A stretch of 64,000 nt of DNA, from contig JAETNS010000003.1 of the NCBI GenBank assembly GCA_021772015.1, positions 62,001 to 126,000 of the forward strand, given 5' to 3'. The stretch's first letter is position 1, and each line of letters opens with the position of its first letter. Shown in pieces: positions 36,577-45,993 of this stretch. The notes under the pieces were generated by a model. The model saw nothing but the letters and a program-made list of their open reading frames with translations, was not told where the DNA came from and did no database searches. The DNA comes from Prevotellaceae bacterium. Lineage in GTDB: Bacteria > Bacteroidota > Bacteroidia > Bacteroidales > Muribaculaceae. The position numbers and the translations under genes were made by a program.

Positions 36577-37788
36577 TCAGAGGGTTCTACCCGGATATGC
36601 CTCCAGGGCGAGCCGCAATACATTTATGGCTTTGCGCAGCTCCTCCTTTTCGAGGACATAGGCTATGCGGACCTCGTTTTTACCCATTCCCGGGGTGGTG
36701 TAGAAGCCTGATGCGGGGGCCATGAAGACGGTCTGCCCCTCATGCTCGAATTCCTCCAGACACCATGCGCAGAAACGGTCGGCATCGTCGACCGGCAGCC
36801 GTGCCACGGTGTAGAATGCTCCCATAGGGATAGGGGAGTAGCATCCGGGGATCTTGTTCAGTTCGTCGATGAGAAACTTGCGTCTTTCCACATACTCGTT
36901 GTAGGTCTGCAGCATGTATTCCGAGGGGGTGTCGATCGAAGCCTCTGCCACCAGCTGCCCCAACAGTGGAGGGCTGAGACGGGCCTGGCAGAACTTCATG
37001 ATATTTTTCTTAAGTTCCTTGTGCTTGGTTATCAATGCTCCCACGCGTATGCCGCATTCGTTGTAACGCTTCGATACGGAGTCGATCAGTACGACCTGTT
37101 CCTCGATGCCGGGCAGATGGAAAGCCGAGATATAAGGCGCGCCGGTATAGCAGAACTCACGGTAGACCTCGTCGGAGAACAGAAAAAGATCATGTTTTTT
37201 GACTATATCCCGCAACTGCACCATCTCTTTCATCGTATAGAGATAGCCGGTCGGGTTGTTGGGATTGCAGATAAGGATCCCTTTGGTGCGGGAAGTGATC
37301 AGTGCCTCGAACCGCTCCATCGGTGGCAATGCGAACCCCTCGTCGATAGAGGATGGTATGGTGACGATCTTCGCTCCGGCAGAGATGGCGAACGCCATGT
37401 AGTTGGCGTATGCCGGTTCGGGTACAATTATCTCATCGCCGGGGTCGAGGCAGGCCATGAAAGCGAACAAGACAGCTTCCGAGCCGCCGGTGGTCACGAT
37501 GATGTCATCTGTGTCGACATCGATGTTGTACCGCTTGTAGTATTCCCGCAGCTTCTCGCGCAGAGACAACAGTCCCTCCGAAGGGCTGTATTCCAGTACG
37601 GTGCGGTCAATATGTTTAAGTGCGTCAAGACCTTCGGCAGGGGTAGGGATATCCGGCTGTCCGATGTTAAGGTGATAGACTTTTGTTCCCCGCGCCTTGG
37701 CCTTGTTGGCGAGCGGCACGAGTCGTCGTATGGGGGAGGCGGGCATCTCTGTGCCTCGCCGAGAAACTTCAGGCATGTGGATGTTCAT
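36577..37788 (-). CDS. PLP-dependent class I/II aminotransferase (aspartate aminotransferase-like)
   Basis: The 403-aa enzyme shows fold-type I features: HLNIGQPDIPTP near the start, TTGGSEAVLFAF, ICNPNNPTGYLY, FLFSDEVYREF and the PLP-lysine motif DSVSKRYNECGIRVG. These place it near bacterial aspartate aminotransferases (AspC/AAT Ib-like) that move amino groups between dicarboxylic amino and keto acids in the cytoplasm. The length is typical. It stands alone with its own promoter; substrate preference cannot be read from the sequence. Confidence 0.92.
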   Translation of the reverse strand: MNIHMPEVSRRGTEMPASPIRRLVPLANKAKARGTKVYHLNIGQPDIPTPAEGLDALKHIDRTVLEYSPSEGLLSLREKLREYYKRYNIDVDTDDIIVTTGGSEAVLFAFMACLDPGDEIIVPEPAYANYMAFAISAGAKIVTIPSSIDEGFALPPMERFEALITSRTKGILICNPNNPTGYLYTMKEMVQLRDIVKKHDLFLFSDEVYREFCYTGAPYISAFHLPGIEEQVVLIDSVSKRYNECGIRVGALITKHKELKKNIMKFCQARLSPPLLGQLVAEASIDTPSEYMLQTYNEYVERRKFLIDELNKIPGCYSPIPMGAFYTVARLPVDDADRFCAWCLEEFEHEGQTVFMAPASGFYTTPGMGKNEVRIAYVLEKEELRKAINVLRLALEAYPGRTL

Positions 37789-37836
37789 TATGCCGCCGTG
37801 GCGGCCAGGTTAAAAAATGGAGTCATTAAGAGGCCA

Positions 37837-37868
37837 CAAAATTACGAAAATCCTCCCTAACCCGCAAC
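37837..37868 (-). promoter_or_regulatory. Promoter of the aminotransferase gene
   Basis: Minus-strand TAATTTTG (37844-37837) is preceded by GTTG (37868-37865) with a 20-bp spacer. It abuts the terminator of the upstream lipoprotein gene. Confidence 0.6.
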
Positions 37869-37869
37869 A

Positions 37870-37911
37870 AAAAGGCTGCGCCGTAATATTTAAATTACGA
37901 CACAGCCTTTT
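37870..37911 (-). terminator. Terminator of the BACON lipoprotein gene
   Basis: AAAAGGCTG (37870-37878) pairs with CAGCCTTTT (37903-37911), and an inner CGTAAT/ATTACG stem extends it. The minus-strand transcript ends in TTTTTGTTG. Confidence 0.8.
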
Positions 37912-37933
37912 ATAAATTCCGGTGAATTAACGC

Positions 37934-39094
37934 TTAGTTGGCGAAGAACACTTTGATGGTGCGGTGGGAAGACGTGGTGATTGTCAGACCGCTTACAGTT
38001 TCGTTGTTTTCGTTGGTGGCTCCGTCGGCATATACGAAGTTCTCGCCTCCTGCTGATGAGATCAGGTTGGCGGAACGTTTGCCCAGCAGGTTCATCGCGC
38101 CAAGGGCGTTGCTGCCTGTTGTCACGCCGGCTGATGCTGACTCAAGCCCTACGAACCAGTTCAGGTCGAGGTTGCAATCATTGGGCTCGGTTCCGTATAC
38201 TGCAGTGGTTGTGGCACCGGCATTCTTGATTGAGGTGAGATTGCCGCCGGTCCAAGCGAAGTCGCAGTCGACACCTGCGCCGGCAATGCGGTTCGCGAAG
38301 CCTTGGTTATAGCCGAAGTTGATTATGTGGGATGCTGCTCCCTCCATGATTGTCAGCACATTGTAGCCGATGGCAACTTGACCGTTGATCACGGCGAAAG
38401 TTTCCCCGTTGGAGATTTTCTCGGCATCGGTCACGGTTATCTTGTTGAGGCCGACAGTGGCCTGGGTTGTACGGCTGTCGGTTGTGATGGCGTATCCGTA
38501 GTGTATACGGTCGTCACCCTTTACTTCTGTGATATTCTCAGTGGAGAGCACGCCGTTGGCATCATAGACGAAGTCTATTGTCTTGTTGGGAGTGGTTGCT
38601 CCGGCAGCGTAATATTCAACCTTTGTGATGGTCTTGTAAGGGCTGATTGAAGCGACATTGGGGTTGGGCACAGCAAAGTCCGACTGCTGCACGAGGGTGA
38701 AAGCTTCGCTTTTCCCATTGCAGGAGATCGAGATGACTGCGGCGCGGTCTTTGCCGGTTGTGTTGGCGGTGAGGTAGACACCCAACAGCTGGCTGCCTTC
38801 TTCCCCGCTGTTTGCGAAGAATCTCACCCAGTCGGCCACCTGGTCTTGATTGGAGAAATCTTTAGCGGAAATCTGCCAGTTGGAAGCTGCGTCGAATGTG
38901 ACATTGAAAGCTGATGAGCCTTCTCCGGGAGCTACTGTGGCTTTTGCCCCGGCCACTACGACAGGAGCCTGTGGGCCGGTGAAATAGATGTCGTAGGGAT
39001 AGTCTTTCTCGTCATCTGAGCAGGAAGTAGACATCGTACCCATTGCTCCCGCCAGGACGACGGCGCAAGCGAATCTGTAATAGCACTTTCTCAT
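37934..39094 (-). CDS. Surface lipoprotein with BACON and DUF4595-like domains
   Basis: The 386-aa lipoprotein (MGTMSTSCSDDEKD, Cys about 25) carries SDDE right after the Cys, which matches the acidic export signal for surface-exposed lipoproteins in Bacteroidetes. Residues about 50-145 look like a BACON domain (FDAASNWQISAKDFSN ... DRAAVISISCNGKSEAFTLV). The C-terminal half (YDANGVLSTENI, FGYNQGFANRI) fits DUF4595. BACON domains usually bind glycans or mucin-like surfaces. A single-gene unit with promoter and terminator makes it a likely independently expressed binding protein. Ligand unknown. Confidence 0.78.
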   Translation of the reverse strand: MRKCYYRFACAVVLAGAMGTMSTSCSDDEKDYPYDIYFTGPQAPVVVAGAKATVAPGEGSSAFNVTFDAASNWQISAKDFSNQDQVADWVRFFANSGEEGSQLLGVYLTANTTGKDRAAVISISCNGKSEAFTLVQQSDFAVPNPNVASISPYKTITKVEYYAAGATTPNKTIDFVYDANGVLSTENITEVKGDDRIHYGYAITTDSRTTQATVGLNKITVTDAEKISNGETFAVINGQVAIGYNVLTIMEGAASHIINFGYNQGFANRIAGAGVDCDFAWTGGNLTSIKNAGATTTAVYGTEPNDCNLDLNWFVGLESASAGVTTGSNALGAMNLLGKRSANLISSAGGENFVYADGATNENNETVSGLTITTSSHRTIKVFFAN

Positions 39095-39210
39095 ACTAAT
39101 TTATGGTTTAGAATGTTATGATAGCATTAATCGGAAAATACCATGCGTAAGACATAGTGTCTTGTCTCACACGCGAACCTCCAAATATAGGTTTTGTTCG
39201 GTGATGTTCG

Positions 39211-39242
39211 CAAAGTTAATAAATCTTATTCATTCCTACAAA
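39211..39242 (-). promoter_or_regulatory. Promoter of the BACON lipoprotein gene
   Basis: Minus-strand TAACTTTG (39218-39211) and TTTG (39242-39239) are separated by exactly 20 bp, a full consensus match. The start codon lies about 115 bp downstream. Confidence 0.78.
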
Positions 39243-39339
39243 TTATTTAGAGCGTAAATTATTCGCGGTTTATCAAATGCCTCGGGTGATTGATGGATAA
39301 AACTGATATTCAACGACTGCTTAATGTTTAAATATGAAG

Positions 39340-39375
39340 AAAAGTGTCATTGCAATGGTAAACAATGACACTTTT
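39340..39375 (-). terminator. Terminator of the sppA-lpxK-pnp-thiL operon
   Basis: A perfect 13-bp stem, AAAAGTGTCATTG (39340-39352) and CAATGACACTTTT (39363-39375), lies 17 bp beyond the thiL stop codon. Confidence 0.88.
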
Positions 39376-39392
39376 AATTATTGCGTATGCTA

Positions 39393-40427
39393 TTATCCGG
39401 CGAGAGGATTCCAGCCTTGGGCGCGGATCGGGATTTCGGCTCCGTCGCGGGTGACGAGATATGCTCCAAGGGAGGGCTTGGTGACATGGCCGATGACTTT
39501 CACGCCGGGGATTTTCTTTATCTCCTCATGGGCGTGGAGGGGTACGGTGAAGAGCAGTTCGTAATCCTCGCCGCCGTTCATCGCCGCCGTGACGAGATTC
39601 ATGTTCAGTTCTTCTGCCATGAGGGCGGTCTGGTAGTCGATCGGGATGCGGTCTTCATATACGCGGCAGCCTACATCGGAGGCTTTGCAGATATGGAGCA
39701 GTTCGGATGAAAGCCCGTCGGAAATGTCCATCATCGAGGTCGGGACGATACCATGCTTTGCGAGATTCTCGATAACATCGCGGCGCGCCTCCGGCTTCAA
39801 TTGCCGTTCGATCAGGTATTCTTTTCCTCCGAATTGCGGAATGAAATCCTTTTGTCCGGCCGAGGCGACTTTCTCTCTTTCGAGGAGCTGCAGACCCATG
39901 TAAGCGGCTCCGAGATCTCCTGACACACAAATCAGATCTGTGTCCTTGGCTCCCGAGCGATAGACGATGCGGTCTTTGGGCGCGTCGCCGATGGCTGTGA
40001 TCGAGATGACCAGCCCTGAACGGGATGACGTGGTGTCCCCTCCGACGAGGTCAACGCCGTAGATATCGCAGGCCAGACGGATGCCGGCATACAGTTCCTC
40101 CATATGCTCGACTGTAAACCGTCGCGATATGGCCAGCGAGACGGTGATCTGACGGGGATGTCCGTTCATGGCGTATATGTCGGAGAAGTTCACCACGGCA
40201 GCTTTGTAGCCGAGATGTTTGAGCGGGACATATGTCAGGTCGAAATGAATCCCCTCAACGAGGAGGTCGGTGGAGACCAGTACCTCAGAGTCTTTGTATT
40301 CCATCACGGCGCAGTCGTCACCGACTCCTTTGAGAGAGGAGGCGTTGCGCAGAGGGAAGTCGCGAGTCAGGAGGTCGATAAGCCCGAACTCGCCGAGCGA
40401 GGATATTTCTGTTGCTTTTTCGTCCAT
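39393..40427 (-). CDS. thiL: Thiamine-monophosphate kinase
   Basis: The 344-aa ThiL phosphorylates thiamine monophosphate to the cofactor thiamine pyrophosphate. The PurM-like fold shows GVGDDCAVMEY near the start, VNFSDIYAMNGHPRQ, DLVGGDTTSSRSGLVIS and DISDGLSSELLHI, with metal- and ATP-binding aspartates in family positions. The length is normal. It is the last gene of an operon with pnp (36-bp gap), lpxK and sppA, which share no obvious pathway. Confidence 0.95.
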   Translation of the reverse strand: MDEKATEISSLGEFGLIDLLTRDFPLRNASSLKGVGDDCAVMEYKDSEVLVSTDLLVEGIHFDLTYVPLKHLGYKAAVVNFSDIYAMNGHPRQITVSLAISRRFTVEHMEELYAGIRLACDIYGVDLVGGDTTSSRSGLVISITAIGDAPKDRIVYRSGAKDTDLICVSGDLGAAYMGLQLLEREKVASAGQKDFIPQFGGKEYLIERQLKPEARRDVIENLAKHGIVPTSMMDISDGLSSELLHICKASDVGCRVYEDRIPIDYQTALMAEELNMNLVTAAMNGGEDYELLFTVPLHAHEEIKKIPGVKVIGHVTKPSLGAYLVTRDGAEIPIRAQGWNPLAG

Positions 40428-40463
40428 TGATGTTTTTTTGCTTAAATCAGCAGAATTCGTGGA

Positions 40464-41276
40464 TCAGAGGCGCGATACAAGTTCGTGTACGAGCATCTTT
40501 GTGACCGGTTCGGCGGTGATGGCTGCCTGCTGCACCTCCTCATGGGTCGGAACCTGGGTGATATCCTTGCCGCCGAGATCGGTGATTACTGACAGACCGA
40601 ACACTTCCATACCTCCGTGGTTTGCCACGATGACTTCAGGCACGGTAGACATCCCGACAGCGTCTCCGCCGATGACGCGGAAATACTCATATTCGGCCGG
40701 TGTCTCGAATGTGGGCCCGGTTGTCCCGACATACACGCCGTGCATCAGCCGTATGCTCTTCTCTCTTGCTATCTCGTCGGCAATGGCGACAAGCCGTTTG
40801 GAGTAAGCCTCGGTCATGGCCGGGAAGCGGGTGCCAAGCTCGTTGTAGTTCTTTCCGCGCAGTGGATTCTCCGGGAAAAGGTTGATGTGGTCGGTGATGA
40901 CCATGACATCTCCGACAAGAAACTCCTTGTTCATTCCTCCGGCGGCGTTGGAGACGATCAGGGTCTCGACCCCGAGGGCGCGCATTACCCGGACGGGGAA
41001 TGTGACGGTTTTCATGTCGTAGCCTTCATAATAGTGGAAACGGCCTTGCATCGCCATTACGCGTTTGCCGGCGAGGTTGCCGAAAATGAAGTTTCCGCTG
41101 TGACCTTCGACAGTGGAGACGGGGAAGTTGGGAATCTGGGAGTAGGGGATGACCGTCTTGTCCTCGATAAGCTCGGCGATAGGTCCGAGTCCTGTCCCGA
41201 GGATTATTGCGATCTTAGGCATGTCGCTCACTTTTGAGCGGAAAAATTCGGCTGTCTGGTTGATTTTTTCTAACAT
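40464..41276 (-). CDS. Purine nucleoside phosphorylase (PNP family 2)
   Basis: The start at ATG 41276 (MLEKINQTAEFFRSK) is preferred over the upstream ORF-track start. The 270-aa product matches trimeric PNPs: ILGTGLGPIAELIED (phosphate-binding), VEGHSGNF, RFHYYEGYDM, LIVSNAAGGMN and GPTFETPAEYEYFR with MSTVPEVIVANH. It cleaves inosine and guanosine to free base and ribose-1-phosphate, so it salvages purines. It sits in an operon between lpxK and thiL (107 and 36 bp gaps). Confidence 0.94.
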   Translation of the reverse strand: MLEKINQTAEFFRSKVSDMPKIAIILGTGLGPIAELIEDKTVIPYSQIPNFPVSTVEGHSGNFIFGNLAGKRVMAMQGRFHYYEGYDMKTVTFPVRVMRALGVETLIVSNAAGGMNKEFLVGDVMVITDHINLFPENPLRGKNYNELGTRFPAMTEAYSKRLVAIADEIAREKSIRLMHGVYVGTTGPTFETPAEYEYFRVIGGDAVGMSTVPEVIVANHGGMEVFGLSVITDLGGKDITQVPTHEEVQQAAITAEPVTKMLVHELVSRL

Positions 41277-41383
41277 GGTGCTGGTAAGGTTTGCTTGTCC
41301 TGCCAGAATAAGCATCCGGCAGGGCGTTATTGGGTTGAAACGTATGGGATGGAGAGATGGTTCGTTTTCCGGGAGCGGTTTGT

Positions 41384-42472
41384 CTATTTGATGGAGTTGA
41401 GGAGAAGCTTCTGCAACTCGTCATCGAAGGTGTCGACATTATGCGGATCGAATTTCACCTTTACAGGGAGATAATAGGCGCAATCTTTCAGCTCCTGGGG
41501 GAAATAAGGGTTGTTGATCAGGCGGACTGCGTCTTTTTCGGTGGTGATCAGCAGTTTGCGCTCTCCTTCGATCTCGTTGAAGCGTTTCAGGAGTGATTCG
41601 AGGTCACGTCGGGTGAAATTGTGATGGTCGGGATATTGCTTGACTTTCACGCGGGCGTGGGAACTGCGCAGATAGCGGACAAACGGCTTCGGATTGGCGA
41701 TGCCGGAGACTGCGAGTATCGCGTCGGCCTCTGTCAGCCAGCTCAGGTAGGGAGGCTGCAGAGCCTCGTCGGGAAAAAGTGGCTGAAGAGGGGAGTAATC
41801 TATTGCCGAGAAGAACAATCCCTGGTAGGGGAACAGTTTCAGGCTGTTCTTGAATATCCGGTATTCAATCGCCTTTAGCCGTTCCGGGCATTTTGTGACA
41901 ACTACCATGTCGGCACGGTAGATCGCCCCCATCGGTTCGCGCAACCGGCCGTAAGGCAGAAGGGAATCGGTGAATACCGGCGCGTTGAAATCGGTCAGCA
42001 CTATAGAGACGGTCGGTTTCACATAACGGTGCTGATAAGCGTCATCGAGGACTATCAGATTGATCTTCGGGTCAATGCGCAGCAATTCCTCGATTCCGGC
42101 ACAGCGGTCCTCACATACGGCCACGGATATGTCGCGTCCGAATTTCTGGTAGATCTGATACGGCTCGTCTCCGATGTCGAGAGGTGTGGACCGGCGTGTG
42201 GCCAGTACAAAACCTTTGGTCTTGCGTTTGTAGCCCCGTGAAATCATGCCGATATGGTATTTGAATTTCAGCAGGTCTATGATATATTCCACATGCGGAG
42301 TCTTCCCGGTGCCTCCGACGGCAAGGTTGCCCACCACCACTACAGGCACGTCAAACTCCCGCTGTTTAAGGATGCGCCACTTGAACATAAGGTTGCGTAT
42401 CCCTATCCCCAGGCCATAGAGCTTTGACGCGGGGAGCAGCAAAAGGTTTGATATGATCTTGTTTTTCGTCAC
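41384..42472 (-). CDS. lpxK: Tetraacyldisaccharide 4'-kinase
   Basis: The 362-aa LpxK adds the 4'-phosphate to the lipid A precursor at the inner membrane. The Walker A is in VVVGNLAVGGTGKTPHVEYI, and NLIVLDDAYQHRYVKP follows as the Walker B-like part with the conserved DDAYQHR. A hydrophobic N-terminal segment gives the membrane contact. The start overlaps the sppA stop by 4 bp (ATGA). The product supports a lipid A-bearing outer membrane. Confidence 0.95.
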   Translation of the reverse strand: MTKNKIISNLLLLPASKLYGLGIGIRNLMFKWRILKQREFDVPVVVVGNLAVGGTGKTPHVEYIIDLLKFKYHIGMISRGYKRKTKGFVLATRRSTPLDIGDEPYQIYQKFGRDISVAVCEDRCAGIEELLRIDPKINLIVLDDAYQHRYVKPTVSIVLTDFNAPVFTDSLLPYGRLREPMGAIYRADMVVVTKCPERLKAIEYRIFKNSLKLFPYQGLFFSAIDYSPLQPLFPDEALQPPYLSWLTEADAILAVSGIANPKPFVRYLRSSHARVKVKQYPDHHNFTRRDLESLLKRFNEIEGERKLLITTEKDAVRLINNPYFPQELKDCAYYLPVKVKFDPHNVDTFDDELQKLLLNSIK

Positions 42473-44247
42473 AGCAGAGTGATCGGCATCATGCGGGCCT
42501 GTACGGGTTCAAGGTTTTCAAGACGTTTCAGCTCCATGTAAACCGGATAATATGAGCCGAGTTCCTCGCGCAGGGCGCGGGCTTTGACCTGGGTGGGCAT
42601 TTCAGCCAACACGTCCCAGAATGATTTCTCGACCTCCGGATATACGACGATCTGATATTTCTTGTAGTTTAGCTTCTTGGCCAGCGCGTCAACCGTGGCC
42701 TGCAGGCCACCGAGATCATCCACAAGGCCGAACTTCTTGGCAGTGCGGCCGTCCCATACACGTCCTTCTCCTACCGCCTTGATGGAGTCCTGGGAAAGAT
42801 GGCGGCCTTCGGCACACCGGCTTGTGAACAGCTCGTATCCACGGTTTATGGCTTCCTGTAACTTTCCGGCCTGGAAAGGAGTGGCGGGTTCGACGAGCGA
42901 GGGGAACGCGCCGTTGGCATTGGTCGAGACTATCCCGAAGTTTACTCCGAGCTTGTCGTTGAAGAGCTGCTTGGCGCATGGTATCATCCCGAATATGCCG
43001 ATCGATCCTGTCAGGGTCGATGGTTCGGCATATATCTTTTCAGCTCCGCATGAGATATAATAGCCTCCGGAGGCTGCGTAGTCTCCCATCGACACATAGA
43101 AGGTCTTGCCTTTCGACTTGAAGACCTCCAGTGCGTGCCATATCTGTTCGGAAGCGTAGGCCGAGCCTCCGCCGGAATTGACGCGCAGCACGAGTGCGTC
43201 TATATCTTCGTCCTCGGCCAGCGCGAGGATGTCCGGCACGACTTTTTCTGCCGATATGCCGCCGTTGCCATTGTCGGTGATGTCGCCACAAGCGTAATAG
43301 ATGGCTATTTTATTGTCTTCTTTCTTTTCGTGGGGAGCTTCGGCGGAGGCGTTGTAGACCGAATAGTCAACCATGCGCAGATCTTTGCCTTTCTTCACAT
43401 TGGTCAGACCTTTCAGTTCCTGCTCGACTTCGTCGGCGTATTTGAGCGCGTCGACAACTTTCAGGTCGACGAGTGTCTGGGCGCTCTCGAAGACCACGAG
43501 GGAGTCTGCCCATTGGTTGACGGTCTCAATTTTCACCCCTCTGTTCTCGGCGATCCTGGAGGCTACTCCGTTCCAGAGGTTGTTTAGGAAATACTGGGTC
43601 ATCTCGCGGTTGGCATCGCTCATGTTGTCAAGGATATAAGGCTCGACAGCACTTTTGTATGTGCCGACTTTGAAGACCTGCATCTCTACTCCGATCTTGT
43701 CGAGAAGCCCTTTGAAGAATGGGATGGAGGATGTGACACCTCTGACATCCACCCCTCCGACGGGGTTGAGATATAGATAATCGGCGCAGGAGGCCATGTA
43801 ATAGTCTCCTTGCGTGTAGTTGTCGGCATATGCCATCACCCATTTTCCGGACGACTCCTTGAAGTCGACTAAAGCGCGGGCTATCGCTTCGCGTGTGGCG
43901 AATCCGGCTGAAGAACCGTCGCATTTGAGGTATATTCCTTCGATGCGGTCATCCTCTTTGGCCGCGCGTATGGCGCGCAGGATATTCACAAGGGTCTGGG
44001 CATCCGGGGTGTTGTTCAGCACGGACTCGAAGTCGCGGGGTGCCGGGCGTTCCTCTATTTGGGAATCAAAGCATATCCTCAACACTGATTCCTTCTCGAT
44101 TGTGCCTGAGTTGGTGGTGGAGGAGTTGATCATTGCCGATGCTGCCGAACCGATAACCACGGTTATTCCGACAATGACAAATAACATCATTGAGATCCAG
44201 AACCCGGCAATCGCGCCGAGCATCGATATGAAAAAATTCTTGAGCAT
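42469..44247 (-). CDS. sppA: Signal peptide peptidase SppA (67-kDa type)
   Basis: The 592-aa double-domain S49 protease has an N-terminal TM (about 5-32). The catalytic lysine is in VFKVGTYKSAVEPYI in the first half. The nucleophile serine is in GDYAASGGYYISCGAEKIYA in the second half, the split arrangement of long SppA enzymes. It degrades leftover signal peptides in the membrane. It is first in the operon with lpxK, pnp and thiL, behind a consensus promoter. Confidence 0.94.
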   Translation of the reverse strand: MLKNFFISMLGAIAGFWISMMLFVIVGITVVIGSAASAMINSSTTNSGTIEKESVLRICFDSQIEERPAPRDFESVLNNTPDAQTLVNILRAIRAAKEDDRIEGIYLKCDGSSAGFATREAIARALVDFKESSGKWVMAYADNYTQGDYYMASCADYLYLNPVGGVDVRGVTSSIPFFKGLLDKIGVEMQVFKVGTYKSAVEPYILDNMSDANREMTQYFLNNLWNGVASRIAENRGVKIETVNQWADSLVVFESAQTLVDLKVVDALKYADEVEQELKGLTNVKKGKDLRMVDYSVYNASAEAPHEKKEDNKIAIYYACGDITDNGNGGISAEKVVPDILALAEDEDIDALVLRVNSGGGSAYASEQIWHALEVFKSKGKTFYVSMGDYAASGGYYISCGAEKIYAEPSTLTGSIGIFGMIPCAKQLFNDKLGVNFGIVSTNANGAFPSLVEPATPFQAGKLQEAINRGYELFTSRCAEGRHLSQDSIKAVGEGRVWDGRTAKKFGLVDDLGGLQATVDALAKKLNYKKYQIVVYPEVEKSFWDVLAEMPTQVKARALREELGSYYPVYMELKRLENLEPVQARMMPITLL

Positions 44248-44271
44248 AATTTATTACGCGGAAAATTACTG

Positions 44272-44303
44272 CAAAAATAACTCAAAACTCTGTGATTCCC
44301 AAA
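44272..44303 (-). promoter_or_regulatory. Promoter of the sppA operon
   Basis: Minus-strand TATTTTTG (44279-44272) and TTTG (44303-44300) are separated by 20 bp, a complete match. The leader to sppA is under 30 nt. Confidence 0.78.
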
Positions 44304-44331
44304 TTATGCGTGAAATTTTCTTAAAAAGTTG

Positions 44332-44368
44332 GACGCTGCGCCAAAATTTTGAATTTTGACACAGCGTC
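44332..44368 (-). terminator. Terminator of the Sel1 gene
   Basis: GACGCTG (44332-44338) pairs with CAGCGTC (44362-44368), extended by AAAATT/AATTTT inside. The minus-strand transcript then reads CAACTTTTTAAG. Confidence 0.78.
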
Positions 44369-44392
44369 AGCAGGTAAGAGGTGTGTAAGGGA

Positions 44393-45940
44393 TCAGCGTG
44401 GGAGAAGCTTGGTGAGCAGTCCGAGGGTGGAGGAATGATCTGCTTTCAGGATTTCATTGGCTTTCTCTTTGTCAGCTTTCAAACCGCCGTAGCCGTTCTC
44501 ATAGCAGGCGGCGAAATGCTTCGCGGCGCTTTCGGTGATCAAGGGGCCGGCCGTCTGGTAGCATTTGACGGCTTTGGCGTAATCTTTCTTTACTCCACGC
44601 CCTTCATAGAGCATGTCTCCCAGGTAGGACTGGGCTTGGGCATTGCCGAGTTTCGCGGAAGCGGTCAGCAGCTCAATGGCCTTGGAGGAGTCTTTATCTA
44701 CACCGGTGCCTGTCTCGTACATCCCGGCCAGGACATATTTGGCGGTGGCGTTGCCTGCCTGTGAGGCTTTTTCGAGCAGTTTCGCTCCTTTTTTCAGGTT
44801 GCGTTTGGCGTAATCCTTGTGGCAAAGGATGATCCCTTCAAGGGCTGTGCCGGTGGCCGAGACGGCGGCTGTCTTTGATTTCTGCAACTCTTTGGCCTTT
44901 TTCAGGGCGATGTCGAATTTGCCGGTGGCGATGGCCTCTTTGGCCTGCATGAATGTCAGGAAGGGGGATCCGTGGAGGTCACCATCTGCCTCGAATGCTT
45001 TTTTGAACGCCTTGCCGTGGTGGTTGGCTACAGCTTTGCCGAACCAGAGGCATGCTTCCTCGTAATCAAGTGGAGTCCCGTCTCCTGCCACTTCTTTCAT
45101 GGCTGTCTGGTACATGGCGTTCGAGTTGCCGTTGCGGGCAGCTTTCAGCATCCATGAGTAGCCGGTCTCGGGTGATTTGCGTACGCCGACACCTTCGTAG
45201 TATGCGCGTCCCAGATAAAGCTGCGCGTTGGCGAATCCGGCCTCGGCGGCTTTCTGCATGTAGATCATTCCCTGGGTTGGATCCTTGGCCACGCCTTTGC
45301 CTTCGGTGAGAAGCTTGCCATAATAGAATGTGGAGGAAAGATCACCTTTGGCGGCTCCCGCCTTGAAATATTTCACGGCTTCTGATGCCTGTTTGTTGTT
45401 GAGCAGCATAAGTCCGAGTTCGCGGTCTGCATCTACAGAGCCTTTCTTGGCGGCTTTTTCATAATAGGCGGCAGCCTTGTAGTTGTCTTTCTTGACTCCG
45501 AGTCCTTTCTGGTAGCACTGGGCGACGAATACGGTCGAGAAGAGGTTGCCTTTGTCGGCAGACTCTATCAGGCTTTTCATCAGCTCCTTGTTGCCTTCTT
45601 TAAGGGAGCGTGTGTATAGTCCGGCGGCGCGTATCGAGTCGCGGGTGACACCGCGTCCGCCTTGGTAGCACAGGCCGAGGAATCCGATAGCCTTTGTGTT
45701 GCCGGCTTTGGCGGCTTTTGCCCACCATTGGGCGGCTGTGTCATAATTCTGGTCGACATGCCGTCCTTGGTAGAACCATCCTCCGACGGTCACCTGGGCG
45801 TTCGCGTCGCCGGCCTGGGCTTGTTTGTAGATGTTCTTTATGGAGTCGGTTGCCTCGGACAGGGTCTGTTTGGCTGACATCGAGGTCGGGCAGGCGAGTG
45901 AGGCGGTGGCCAGAAATAGGGCCAATATGGCTTTTTTCAT
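44393..45940 (-). CDS. Secreted Sel1-like repeat (TPR) protein
   Basis: The 515-aa protein has a signal peptide (MKKAILALFLATASLACPTSMSA) and about eleven Sel1-type repeats over its full length (for example AQVTVGGWFYQGRHVD, AQLYLGRAYYEGVGVRKS, AQSYLGDMLYEGRGVKKD). Sel1 repeats form helical scaffolds for protein-protein contacts. The neighbour upstream is the acidic membrane protein at 45994, 53 bp away and probably co-transcribed. A partnership between the two is inferred. No enzyme motif is seen. Confidence 0.88.
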   Translation of the reverse strand: MKKAILALFLATASLACPTSMSAKQTLSEATDSIKNIYKQAQAGDANAQVTVGGWFYQGRHVDQNYDTAAQWWAKAAKAGNTKAIGFLGLCYQGGRGVTRDSIRAAGLYTRSLKEGNKELMKSLIESADKGNLFSTVFVAQCYQKGLGVKKDNYKAAAYYEKAAKKGSVDADRELGLMLLNNKQASEAVKYFKAGAAKGDLSSTFYYGKLLTEGKGVAKDPTQGMIYMQKAAEAGFANAQLYLGRAYYEGVGVRKSPETGYSWMLKAARNGNSNAMYQTAMKEVAGDGTPLDYEEACLWFGKAVANHHGKAFKKAFEADGDLHGSPFLTFMQAKEAIATGKFDIALKKAKELQKSKTAAVSATGTALEGIILCHKDYAKRNLKKGAKLLEKASQAGNATAKYVLAGMYETGTGVDKDSSKAIELLTASAKLGNAQAQSYLGDMLYEGRGVKKDYAKAVKCYQTAGPLITESAAKHFAACYENGYGGLKADKEKANEILKADHSSTLGLLTKLLPR

Positions 45941-45993
45941 TGCAATTTCGTTTGTGGTGGAAGTATCGGGGAGAGGGGAGAAGAGAGCTGTTG

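Noticed and set aside
36742-37860. 372-aa plus-strand ORF opposite the aminotransferase
   Set aside because: It is a shadow frame of a gene with full PLP-enzyme motifs; composition is atypical.
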